64,000 nt of DNA from Arthrinium phaeospermum (taxonomy: Eukaryota > Ascomycota > Sordariomycetes > Amphisphaeriales > Apiosporaceae). Each line of letters begins with the position of its first letter. Position 1 is the first letter of the stretch. The stretch lies in assembly GCA_006503535.1 (NCBI GenBank), contig QYRS01000001.1, positions 310,001 to 374,000 of the forward strand, in the 5' to 3' direction. The notes beneath the pieces are model-generated. The model was not told the DNA's origin. It was given only the letters and a program-made list of their open reading frames with translations, and searched no databases. Made by a program: the position numbers and the translations under genes. Shown piece after piece: positions 1 to 11,251 of the stretch.

Positions 1-1680
1 GCATCAGCCCTGTCATGATAAACCTTCTGATGCCAAATAATGTAGCAGCGAGTTCGAACTTGCGACCTGTTACAACAAATCGAAAGTATCCCGAGGCCTG
101 CTACAAGTCCTTTTCACCCCCAGTTCCATGTGCAATGCCGATCGTGGACTTTGATGTCAGGCATCCTGGCGAGAACGCGAATCAATGTCCCAGTCCAGGT
201 AAAATATAACAGTGGCAGAATTTTGTCTATATCAAAACTTCGAAAAGATGTTCAGATTCGCTCTGAGATATAGCCATTTCGCACGTCTCCCGCCCCAGTA
301 CCGGCGGGGCAGCAAAACCGAAAGTCTGTTCAAGGGGACACAGGATAGTGGTAGAAAATCATTCCCATGAGCAAGTTTGGCCAAGCAGCTTCCTGATCAT
401 CAGTTCGGAGCAAAGACATCCCGCCCCAAGGGCGATAGTCTTCCTCGCTGTGAGGGTCACTTCGGCAGATAGCGCGCAAATTAACTGCCGCCAAAGCTTT
501 GCTGACCCAGACGTTCGCCAGCCGTAGTGGACCAAGAAAGGCACAACAAAGATTGGGTTTACATGGCCCTCGTGACGTGATTCACAGTCACGAGGAGCTG
601 TGGTTCCAACCCCTAGTCGTCCAATACGGGCCGGATAAACCAGGCTCATTACCACGAATACGACTTTTGTCGTGACCATTGTTCGCCATGGACGATGTCC
701 GGAGATTTGCAGAAGTGCTAGACAGGCATACGGTACGCAAGCGCTGTCCTCTCGGAGCTTATAACATGATCCCAGATTGGATTATCCACTCTGAAGCTGA
801 AATTCTGATCACGGTCGCTTTAGTACGTATTATGTCTTGATGCTACTCGAATATCGGTATCGATGGTGCTGTTCAAATCCGCATATTTGAACGGATGTGT
901 CTTTTTGTCCCAGGTAAATGCACGTGGGGAACGCCACATGTCGGGTTCTTTCAGATCACACAGGTGATGACTGTCTCATGATGAAATCGAAAGTCATAGC
1001 TGTGCGGATAGGTGGAAAAGCCATTTGGACGCTCCAAACGCCGTCTGATGGGACTCGCAATGCCCGACGACCCAGATCACTGCATTGTTTGCCGTCTTAG
1101 AACAGCAGAGTTATTGGAATATCTGTTGATTTCCAATTCCGTCCTTGCACAAGTGTTGATGAGTTTGCTGGCCTGGATCGATTGCTACGGCCACCCAGGC
1201 TGAGTATGGTGTATGCCCTCTGTAGCAGCGCCCCTCGAAGCAATTAATTATCGGATTCGGCGTCGATAGTTCTCGCGGGGCCTGCCAGTTTTTCATCCCA
1301 ATCGGGTAGTGCTTGGGGACTCTGGTCGCTACCTGCTGAATACGACAATAGTACACCGAGGGACCCGACCAAAATCCGGCACTCGGTAGCACCCATTTTA
1401 GACGTGCTCGGAAGATATAGTGAACATCAGCTGCGTGTTTAAGATACCCTTGAGGTAAATTCTAGGAGTAAACGAAAATCGAGAAACCAAAGTGGATAAA
1501 GCATAAGGGGCATCAGCACTCACTTAGGTACAGTTTGAAACCTTACCAAGGCATGGCTTTCAGAGTAGCAACTTGAGGCTGTAGGCATGATCTTATGCCA
1601 ACAGGTCAGTATGATAGGCAACAGCGTCCCAAAGTAAAGATGCATCTTACCAGGTAATCAAGTCGTCGTTCATGGACTCT
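1..1680. other. gene-free stretch
   Basis: No reading frame here has a recognisable domain or supportable introns. The longest frame is about 106 codons on the minus strand (359-679) and resembles nothing I know. I see no tandem repeats. The stretch lies downstream of the minus-strand TPR gene, so its right end probably holds that gene's 3' untranslated region. Confidence 0.5.
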
Positions 1681-4600
1681 TCATTTTGCAGGCCCCACTC
1701 CCATCAATGGTGAGTAGGACCTCTCCCGCAACTTGTCATTAACCGAATCCCGGAAATATTCCAGGCCCCGATTCGTACCCTCGCTTGCGAGGGTGTTTCT
1801 TAGAACGTTCGCCAAACCCTGCAGGATGTCATGCGAGGCCTCGTTATTTCCCATTCTGTGGTAGAGATCTGCCACCTTCTCCTCTGTGATGAGAGACTCC
1901 GCAAAACGTTGTTTTCTCGCCTCCGGGTCCCTGAGAGCGCCGAGCAGCTCTCTGCATGTGGTTCCTGCATCCTTGCTCTTGTACATCACCTGTACCCAGA
2001 GCATGACAAGGCGGGTGCGAAGAGTCTCCGGATGGGTCTTTCCGAGCCGCCGCAGCTGCTGCTCGGCAATCCGTGGCATCTCTATTAAGATCTCGCTGAG
2101 GTTTTCTCGGGAACGTTTCCGTTGATATGATGTGAACAGCAATTCCCTTTTCGCAGAAAGGGTTTCAAGGTGACGATCCCCCAGCTCCGCTTTACACTGT
2201 TTAAGGATTCTCGCAAATAAGTTCTCTGCGTCCTGTGCATTCTCGATGTTTTTGTATAGCAAAGCCAAGTCGTACTCTGCTCTGCGAGTAGACTGCGTGT
2301 CTTTGCGGAGATCTGGGCTCAATTCTCTCATTTCCACGACGGTTTCCTGGATTGTCACTGCCAGTTCAACATCCGCTTGCTGTTTACGTGAAATGACAGC
2401 GGCCAAGATCTCGAGTGAGAAGATAACGTCAGGGTGCTGTTGAAAAGTATCACCTGATCTGACACGATCGAGCAAGTGCCGTATGTCCTCTGGTCCGAGC
2501 CTGTCCAGCAACTTATCTGCAGGTGGGCGGACATCATTACCGAATAACAGCATTTGATTCTGGACTGTCTCGTGTATCAAATCTTCGGCGCTCTTTATCT
2601 CGAGATGATGAAGGTATGCCCAGGCCAGTTCAGAGCAGTATCTTAGCTGGGTTGGCTGTATTTCGGGGCCCTGAAAGGATCTCTTGGCACGTTCGACAAC
2701 TCGATTCATAATTTTAACTGCATCTGTGTATTTTCCTGTCGCTATGCAAGCTCTTGCGAACTGGCTCCTCGATTGTAGACTTTCCGGGTGAAACGATCCC
2801 AAGATATTCTCGTAATGCAGGCACAAATCATCAGATGTGATAAGGGCCTCGGTATATCGTGCTTGACGCAGGTTAATGTCGATTGTTACTCGCATAGCAG
2901 CCATGGTAATAGGATGTTCCAGGCCCAAGTACCGTTTCATTCGACCGAGAGTTCGACTGCATACAGACTCAGCCAAGGCGATCTGAGAATTCTGTGCAAG
3001 TAGAAGGGCGGTGAAACTGGATGATTCCAGAGCATATAAGTTGTTTGCTCCTAGAGAACTCTCTAATCCTTTAGTTGCTGACTTTGACTCTGATAACGCC
3101 TTGTCGAGACGCCCGGAGCGATGCAAGATCCTAGCAAATGCGAAGTCCAGCAACGCTAACCATTTATCTTTCCATGGCCCTCGCTTATCACTCATTGGTC
3201 GTGCGTTTTCTTCGGCTACCTCGATTCCCGAAGAGCCTTTTGAGGTCTCAGTTTTAAGCCATGGGCGAAACTGTGCTCTGATAGCTTGTATCTCCTCCTC
3301 GGCAACTCTCAATCGCCCGAGCTCCGAATTTGCTAAGGCGAGAAGTACACGGCACTTGAAGACTTCGTAGTTCTTCGTAGTGCCAGGGTGTTCGGTAGGT
3401 AAAAGATCTCGGAGTTGTTCCCCAACCAGGTAGTAATCACCCAAACGTAAGGAGGTGAATGCCATCCACCAAGTCAACTTGTATCTCAGGATTTCTGTAT
3501 CGCCGTATTCTACCTTCCTGGATCCCACAAGAACTGCTAGACACTTTTGGATGTGCTGCATGTAAACTTGGGCTTCGTTGTAGTTGCCCAACTCAGTCCA
3601 TACAGCAGCCCTTCTGGTATGAATCTTTATCAGGGTACAGAAGTCATGCGGATCAAGTGCTGTTGATGTATGAATCCCTTGTATACTGTTCGCGTAAGTG
3701 CGATAAGCATTAACGAGTTCGCCACCCTGGCGGAAGGATTCTGCGTAGTTCAGAACTTCATCCCAGCTCATGGCTTGAGCATCTTTCTCTTTCGGTTGCA
3801 AAGCCTCTGGCGACTTCACATCCGTCTGGAAGCGAAAGTAGAGTGTCTGGAACGCCAGCTCCAGCATATCTTTCGGCTGACTCTGAGCCTTCTCAGGTGT
3901 GTCCACGAGCGGCTCCGCTTGGGGGGATTGCTTGTGACGACCGGCAAATACTTTAACGGCAGATCCAGCGGCTAATGCGTCCTCAGCTCCCTCTGCTTGA
4001 GCTGTTTGAGTCTGTTCTTGAACGTCTTGAAAATGGACATGCTGGGGTTTCTCCAGAGGTTTGCCCTCGTTTTGTGCCGTGGTTTGGCCGATCCTCTGAT
4101 CCTGGACATCTTCGGAATGGCCAGTCCTAAAGTACTGGCACGAAGTCTGCAGCAAGCTTCGATACTCCGGCGAATTGTTCCCGCATATTACTGCTATCGC
4201 CTCCTTGAGCCCTGTTGCGCTGTCGCTCCGTCTGGGAAGCGACAAACGCAACGACGGTTGTCTCGCGGGTAGCAGCCGTGACGTTGACAGCTTCGACTAC
4301 ACAGTAACGGATTAGGTTGAATTCACAAGAATATAAAGATAGGAAAGTTACTTGGGACTAGGGGATACGGAGAGCGGCATTTTGGTGTGAGGCCTGACTT
4401 ACTTTGATGGCATCCTCCCCAAGCCATACAACCCGGAATACTCGCTCGTTATCATTGTCTCCCGAGTGTTTGAACACACTTCGAAAGTTCTGATCGGAGA
4501 GTTCCAACAATTCTAGCAAGAGGCTTTCTTGGCTCTTTGGCTCCTGGGTCTGGTAGCTTTCCCTTCCTATTTCACCGTCGCTTGAATCGGCAACTAATCT

Positions 4601-5451
4601 CTGTCGTTTTACGGCATTAATACCAACTACAGCCATTTTAGTCGGACGAGGGGTACGGACAGTTGCCTTTGCCTTTGCAAGCTTGTTGGAGCCTTTAGTG
4701 CTCTGCAGAGGGTCAAGCAGGTGCTTAACATATTGTCTTGTTCCACTGTTATCCTCTGAGTCCTGGTAGATATCGGTAAAAATGGCACCAGTAGTTAAGT
4801 GTGTAATCTCATCGAGGTTTTCGAATCCACTGAGACATCGCTTCACGATCCAAGCTCCAAGACCATATGCGATGAAGACGAGGTGTTTCTTTTCGGTACT
4901 GTTTCCTTCATCCACCGAGCCGGTGCGCAGACTCCCGGGTTCTGTCCGGCGACGTGCAACTCTCGATACCTGTAATGAAATTAGAAAAGTAGCCTTCAGA
5001 CGATCCTGGGATGTGTATGATACTCACTGGGATGAGAGTCCCCCTGACCTTACTCAACAACTTACTGCACTCCTTCTCAAACACATCTTTCCCTGGCGCA
5101 CAGACAAAGCTGGGATCAAATCCATACGAGCTAAGCTTACTAGACTCCTTAGAAACCTCCAAGAATTCCTTGTCGATGCTTCGAATGAATTCCTCCAGCT
5201 GGTCACGGCTTCGCTTAGATGACTTGAATGGGTGAACAAGTATAATCCTGAAACTCATTAGTCCGTGGCCCGGGGTTCTGCAGAACTTGCATCATTGGGG
5301 GTTGGAAACTTACTGGATTGCTGGGCTTTGTTGGGTATCGCGGCCATCGAACCTGCGTAAGCCCCGCAAGGTCCGGAAACTGTCCGTCTGAAAAAATCAA
5401 GGTTAGTCTAATTTTTGGGTAACGAACAATTCCACAAACCCTCTCATGCAT
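1681..5451 (-). CDS. alpha/beta-hydrolase-like / TPR protein (NLR-like architecture without a nucleotide-binding domain)
   Basis: Five exons: 5451-5440, 5387-5314, 5247-5028, 4969-4403 and 4296-1681, giving 1162 aa. The introns have donors GTTTGT, GTAAGT, GTGAGT and GTAAGT, CTAAC/CTAAT-like branch sites and CAG/TAG acceptors, and every phase closes. The first coding exon is only 12 nt. Residues about 29-290 resemble the hydrolase-like domain found at the N-terminus of fungal NLR-type proteins: a strand IILVHPF, then an elbow AYGLGAW near residue 138 where an active enzyme has GHSxGG. The nucleophile serine is replaced by glycine, so I infer a non-catalytic domain. The last 850 residues are helical repeats of TPR/kinesin-light-chain type (for example LGNYNEAQVYMQHIQKCL). 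No P-loop NACHT or NB-ARC segment is visible. The gene is divergent from the HET-domain gene at 6231. Its function is unknown; a role in non-self recognition is inferred. Confidence 0.8.
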
Positions 5452-6230
5452 AGTGCCCCTGAAAGCTGCACTTTCAGTAGCTTCGGTGTGTGATGATGCG
5501 GATGCAGCTGTAGAGGATGACTGGTGAGGGGAAGTGAAGTCGGTGAGTAAATGGCAAAAGCTCAGCTGCCGGAAATGGGCGGCTTCTGCGGATCTTTATT
5601 GATTTCTGCTTGCTAGCATAGCCCCAGTGGCGTTGGAGGGTAGCATGACACAGCAGCCTGCTGATCTTGGCGCATTGGCATTGGCCAGCCGACTGGAATG
5701 TCGGGATGACGGGACTTACGCAGAAGTGGCAGCGATTATCTACACACCACTAGTATGGAAAAATCAGCCTGACTCCGATTCTTATTGGAGGATTCTGTAT
5801 GCCGTGGCTGAGGCTGTAACAAATCAATGCAGCCCCAAGTCCTTATCATGTAGTACACCTGCACATCATACCGGACGACAGGGATTAGTTGGAGAGCAGA
5901 ATCATTATTTAAATATATCAGTTTGTCCCTTCCGACTGCCAGCGTAAGGCTGCCTTATCCGCACCATGACCTGAGGCCGGTCGTTACTGCATCACGCATT
6001 GACCAAGCCTAACTTCTCCCACAACGGTAGTCTGTTTACTCCACAGGCTACTCAACCCGAGTTCTTGTTATAATACTCGTTATCTTGCCGTTATTTGACC
6101 CATCAATGGTTATTTCACTGAACTATCTATTCCACATCGTCACCACTCGATCCAATCTATTCCGCCGCTTATGCGAAAATCAAGTCGGCTCGAGTACAAA
6201 TTATAGTTCTACATTCTATTTGGATTGTGC
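5452..6230. promoter_or_regulatory. divergent intergenic region between the TPR and HET genes
   Basis: This 779-bp spacer separates two genes whose start codons point away from each other, so it should hold both promoters. I cannot point to a convincing TATA box or named operator. A plus-strand frame at 5627-5947 is open but has no recognisable domain and is not called. Confidence 0.45.
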
Positions 6231-9055
6231 ATGCTGTACAAAACCAGTTTCGCGTCGTCTAGAGTTTTATCGACCACCCAGATAGAACTTCTTCTGGATT
6301 CCAATACTCCCCTATACTCGGTTGGAAACGTCGCGGCAACAAGAGCAAACGACGCAATCAATATGCAACACCTGAAGGAATACGGCAGTAAAGTTATTAA
6401 TATCGACGTACGTAAGCAAAGCAGCGATGCCTACCAGGACAACAACGGAGACTATAGCATAGAAGCTTTCTATGCGTATCCGGAAAAGTGCGGTTGGAAG
6501 GTTGGGGATGGGTTTGTGCTCGAACCACATGACCCGAAATACCGTTTTGCTGAATTTGTTCAGTCGTGGCTGTGGTTCGGTCTTATCTTTACGATACTCA
6601 AGGATCACGATGGGAAACCCTTCTTCGAGAAGAAGGAATGGATAGACAGAGAATTTCTAACCACGGATAAACTCCCAGATGCGTTGAAAGAGTGGGCAAA
6701 GTTCGAGAAAGAAAACAGAAAGGGGGCCAAGCTGAGACTCATGATGGCGGGATGCGTACTAGACCATGCCCGCTGTGTGGTCGTCGCCAATCTTGCTCAC
6801 AATATCACACCCAACGATCCGGACCCTGTCGTGGATGAGCTATCCTTGTTGAAACCGCTACCGGAAGGTGCACCACGTCACATCAGCCACGAATCAGCAC
6901 TCTCCATCATGGTTCTCGGGGAAACACTGTCCGCCCAGAAGACAAGAATCATGACCGATCTTGGTATCAGTGTACAAGGATGGCATGACAATAGGGGTGA
7001 AGCATTGGGCTGGGGGCCACCAAAGCATGTTCTACTCGAAATGGCTAACGCAAAGTGGTGTAAGAGAACAGTATGGTTGCTCCGAGGCCAACTGAGTTCA
7101 AATGCAACTCTGTTCCTAGCCGCGCTGGGATCCCATGACATGTCTGAAGGGCATGACGACAAGTATCAATGTACTGCAAATAAATGCAATGCGATTTCAG
7201 CAGCAGAGGGCAACAACCGGTACGAGCAGCAGCATGAAAATGCATGCATCGAGAAGAACCATCATGGCTGTAGAGAGGTTACAATCCGTCAACCAGGGGA
7301 TCTCTACGACATTCTCCGAGACACTGATCAGTTCAATGTGGAAGATAACTTTCCAATTTTTCATTACACCAACAAGAACGGGAACGCCATACTGGAAGTC
7401 GAATCGTGGCGTCAGAAACATTGCCGATTCGCCACTATTTCTCACGTTTGGGCTGATGGGCTAGGCAATGAGAACCGCAATTCGGTGTACAAGTGCAAGC
7501 TCGATTACATCAACAGACTACTCGCAGACGTGTCGAAAAGCTCCGACAACGGGAAAGTAGAGCCGTGCGAATGGTTTTGGCTTGACACTATTGGGATTCC
7601 AAAGCGAACTGCGCATGAAGAATCTGAGGCGACGGCATTATCATCAGACGAATTCAAAGCCATCAAGAAGACCTCAATCCGCCAGATTGAGTACATATTC
7701 AAAAGGGCAGCACATTCAATTGTCATCGACCGGGGGCTCCTTCGTATGATTGCGAATGGCAAACCCTCAGAGATGACCATGAGAATCCTCACAAGTGGCT
7801 GGATGCGACGCCTTTGGACTCTACAGGAAGCATATTTGAGCAGAAAGATCAAAGTGATGTTCAGGCGGGAGCATGGTGATCTTGGCGGGCTTGAAGACTT
7901 TGATGAACTGCTTTCTTCAACGGACGATGCGACTCAGCTCTTGCGGCAGAAGGTGATGCACAACATGATGGGGATCGAGCGGACCAGGAATTTGAGTATT
8001 AATGACGGGGTGGAGTCATTGGGTTCTTACTTGATCGTTGATGCTTGGCGTGCGGTTCGTTGGCGGGTAAGTGCCTCGATTTATGTCACCTCTGATTCTC
8101 GGAATTTGCACTCACAAGTGGGATCAAGACCACATCAAGAGCAGAAGATGAAACACTCGCGTTGGCCACTCTCCTAAGCCTGCCTTTCCAAGGAACACAA
8201 ATCCTGAGATCTGCAGGTATCGACCACGTCTCCGATCAGGCCAGAGAGGAGATGATGAGGGATTTCTGGAGATTGATACATAAACACTACACAGGATCCA
8301 TTCCCTCGGGAATAATTTTTCTTGGCGGCTCCAAGCTCTCCCTTCCCGGTTTCGGTTGGGCACCAAAAACCTGGATGTCAGCTATCGATGAAGACCACCC
8401 TCAACCTCTTAACTACATGAATGGGCCGACAGATCTAGTTGAAGAGGGTCTTCTCGTTCAGTATCCTGGATTTATGTTGCATTGCCATGACAACCAGAGA
8501 GTTATGGTCCTAGGGTCAAACAACTCTAACAAGTATGGATTCCGGTTTCCCGTGGATAGCGAGTTCCACGAGTGGTACCAAGTCGAAGCAGCCGACAGAT
8601 TGAATGGGGAGTTTCTTGCCACAATGCCTCTTCCAGGAGACGAAGACAAGCAGCTAGCCATAATTATCTCGCGGCCCCAGCCCCGCGAGATCTTGCCGGA
8701 GATTGGTCTACTTGTGCAAGTGGATGATATCGTGTCCAGGCTTCACGAAGGGGACAGAAAAAGGATCAACGTCATAAACTGCAGGATAATACACCGTCTG
8801 AAGCTACGCCGCATGCGAAACAATAAGCGATCGGTGCCCAGACTGCAGGACAACAACGTATGCTACGGCGAGACCTTGTCTGAGAACCAGAAATGGGTCG
8901 TCGACGGCTTCGCCCCCTTGGACCAGAACGGGAAGGATTCAAGTGACGAATCAACTCCAGAGGATCTTGACGCCATCTCAAGCCGTCCTAAAGGCTGGGA
9001 TGAAGGTTTTCAGATGCTGGATAATTTTTCCGCAAAAAAGTTGTATAATGGTTGA
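6231..9055 (+). CDS. HET-domain (heterokaryon incompatibility) protein
   Basis: Two exons, 6231-8066 and 8129-9055, separated by a 62-nt intron (GTAAGT...ATCAAG); 920 aa. The start is the first ATG in the open frame; an ATG at 6363 is an alternative. The HET domain is clear by its three blocks: ATISHVWADGLG at about residue 401, FWLDTIGIP at about 450, and WMRRLWTLQEAYLS at about 523. About 400 residues precede the domain, including a cysteine/histidine-containing segment before it, and about 390 follow; I recognise neither part. HET domains are cell-death effectors in fungal non-self recognition, often controlled by NLR-type proteins. The divergent hydrolase-TPR gene next door fits that pattern, but the functional link is inference. 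Confidence 0.9.
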
Positions 9056-9733
9056 GATCCATGGCGTTCTTCCGCCCCCTAGGTATGGTGTGACTTATAT
9101 TCTGGTCTTGGAATAAGTGTATCACGGGTCTCCAATCATAGTTCTGACTAGAGTAACTAGTTGATTATTGGGGAATGGGAAACTGATAGGCGAGGGAGGA
9201 ACTGGCGAGGAACGAATAGTTGGTTAAGAATGGGATGGAGCGAACATGGTTTCTGCGTCTGATTTATTTATTTCATATCTTTGACATCGGGTCGACGCCG
9301 GGGATTCCCAGTGGAACGATAGACAAAGCATTAGGTGGAGGGGTCATGCATTTTGCTTGAGTAATAATGTCATTGCAGTTAACATGAATTGACCTCGGTA
9401 GGAACGCCCAGTTTGGACCCCATTAATGGGGTATTTCAGTATATCATGAGAAACGTATACAGCCCAGTATTCGAAAGCTACCTGAAAGGAAACATTGAAG
9501 CGAAGGGGGCGAAAAAGGGAAAGGGATCTGTGATCTCTTCCAAAATGTGTCCTCGTCAACATTGTGAACTCTTGAGTGACATCCCCAAAAATTAAACTTG
9601 ATAAAAGCCATCAGAGATAGAAAGAAGGAAAGAGTAAGGTAGTAAGTATTGTTACTTTGTAATTGTTGCGACTTCCTCTCCAACCTGAACTATGAAGCTG
9701 TGCTTGATGGGTTCCATCGCAACCGCCTTCCAC

Positions 9734-11251
9734 TCAGGGTTTTTCATCCATTGGCGGATCCGGTGGTTTGTCAGGAGTCGGAGTAATGACCCTGGAAGGC
9801 GTACTTTGAGGGTCATCAGAGGTAATGGGTTTCATTGGCGGCTGCCGTAGTGGGGGAGGATTATATTTAGGCTCGTTTGGATGGGGGACCCGCGTCCGCA
9901 GTCGTGGGAGTCTGGTACGAGGTATACCACGTGGTCGTTCGTCATCTAGACGCTTTTCGTCGTACGTATCCCAGTTGCCATCCCACCATTCCTTCTCGTC
10001 GCTTTGGAGCTCGCCCGGGAAGAATTCCTGTAGCAGGGGCTTGCCCAGGCCGTACGTGAGATGAAAATCCATGATACCGTCCATGACCTTCCGGGATCGG
10101 ATAGTGTCGACCTTGTATATGGGCAAGTTCCGGTGTTTGGGGTCACGTTCGAACCCGGCCGAGATGCCGTTCTGGAACATGCCAAGCGCGCCTATTCCAA
10201 GCAGGAACCAGTTGCCGCGGCGTGGCGTTGAGACGTTGACGAGGAGTAGCAACCATAAGATAGATTGGACGGTTACCACAACCCGCGTGAGCCAGAAGCC
10301 TATGGGCAATCCACGAGACTTTCGCGATTTCCGTAGCTGAGAATCAGTGCGAGGTGGGGCCCTGAACCCCCTAACCCCTTGAAACTGAGGTACAGAAAGC
10401 AAGTTGGCTCCGGTGAATTTCTCCCAAAGCTTGCCGCTCCGCGGGTTCGTCAGCGCGGCTAATTCTTCCAGGTCGAGACACTCCCCATTGCCGAAAATGA
10501 CCACTACTTCGCGAGATCCATTGCCCTGAGTCAGTGCATACACTTCCGTCCGCCTCTGGCGATTCGGGAGCTTCTCTGCGCGCCATTGCGGCAAAGCCCC
10601 AGCAATCTGAGCCAGAAGGGTGCCAGCGGCGATAATCAACATAATGTCCCATTCTCCGTAAAGCACAATTGGTCCCACTGCCAGCCCGAACTGGACGGCG
10701 ATGATGGAGAGCGCTACGAAATGGTTACCGGTCCAGCGGAACTGGGTCAGGCCACCGCTCTTGTTCTCGCGCGCATCGTAGACCGTGATACGAAGTGCGC
10801 TGTTGTCGCCGTCCAAGCGATCTTCACGCGCGACGCGAGTTTCGAGATCCCTTAGCAAGCGACCGATGACCCAGCTCCGGTTCTCGCGCACGTAGCCGGA
10901 GCGGAGGTTGAGGACCTTGACTGGGTAATCCGGGGGCGGCAACAGGCGGCCGTCGCCGAGGACGTTGACGAGCGCGATAAAGGCGTACGACACCCATCCG
11001 AAGGAGAAACATACGGGCGTGAAGTACCAAAGCCCTGTCCCCTGAGCCAGTGCCTTCTGCACGACATCGCCGCCAATGATCATGAGGATGGTGGAGATGT
11101 CTGTCGGGTTGCCCCATTGATCGGCCAGGGCTTCGACCGTGGTGGCAAAGGGCTGCTCGGTACCGCCGCCAGGAGCTGTGCCCCGCACCTGCACGGCATC
11201 CCGTAATCCGACCAGTCCTCGCGCAACACGCGATGGGATAGGGAGGCGCAT
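9734..11251 (-). CDS. orphan multi-pass membrane protein
   Basis: A single exon of 505 aa. I take the ATG at 11251 because the open frame's upstream start is only TTG. Hydrophobic segments: ISTILMIIGG and a following YFTPVCFSFGWVSYAFIALV stretch near the N-terminus, two more around NHFVALSIIAVQF and IMLIIAAGTLL, and two near WLTRVVVTVQSILWLLLLV and NWFLLGIGALGMF, so about six membrane spans. A soluble loop of about 110 residues lies between the central and C-terminal groups. The last 90 residues are proline- and arginine-rich, predicted disordered. I recognise no named domain. A frame upstream (11260-11493) could be an extra 5' exon but I found no supporting splice sites. Confidence 0.7.
   Translation of the reverse strand: MRLPIPSRVARGLVGLRDAVQVRGTAPGGGTEQPFATTVEALADQWGNPTDISTILMIIGGDVVQKALAQGTGLWYFTPVCFSFGWVSYAFIALVNVLGDGRLLPPPDYPVKVLNLRSGYVRENRSWVIGRLLRDLETRVAREDRLDGDNSALRITVYDARENKSGGLTQFRWTGNHFVALSIIAVQFGLAVGPIVLYGEWDIMLIIAAGTLLAQIAGALPQWRAEKLPNRQRRTEVYALTQGNGSREVVVIFGNGECLDLEELAALTNPRSGKLWEKFTGANLLSVPQFQGVRGFRAPPRTDSQLRKSRKSRGLPIGFWLTRVVVTVQSILWLLLLVNVSTPRRGNWFLLGIGALGMFQNGISAGFERDPKHRNLPIYKVDTIRSRKVMDGIMDFHLTYGLGKPLLQEFFPGELQSDEKEWWDGNWDTYDEKRLDDERPRGIPRTRLPRLRTRVPHPNEPKYNPPPLRQPPMKPITSDDPQSTPSRVITPTPDKPPDPPMDEKP

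Noticed and set aside
30..110. GTTCGAA T-loop-like motif near the left edge
   Set aside because: Flanking stems do not pair and there is no D-arm on either strand.
5627..5947. 106-codon plus-strand frame in the divergent spacer
   Set aside because: No domain, no intron support, and it sits where both promoters should be.
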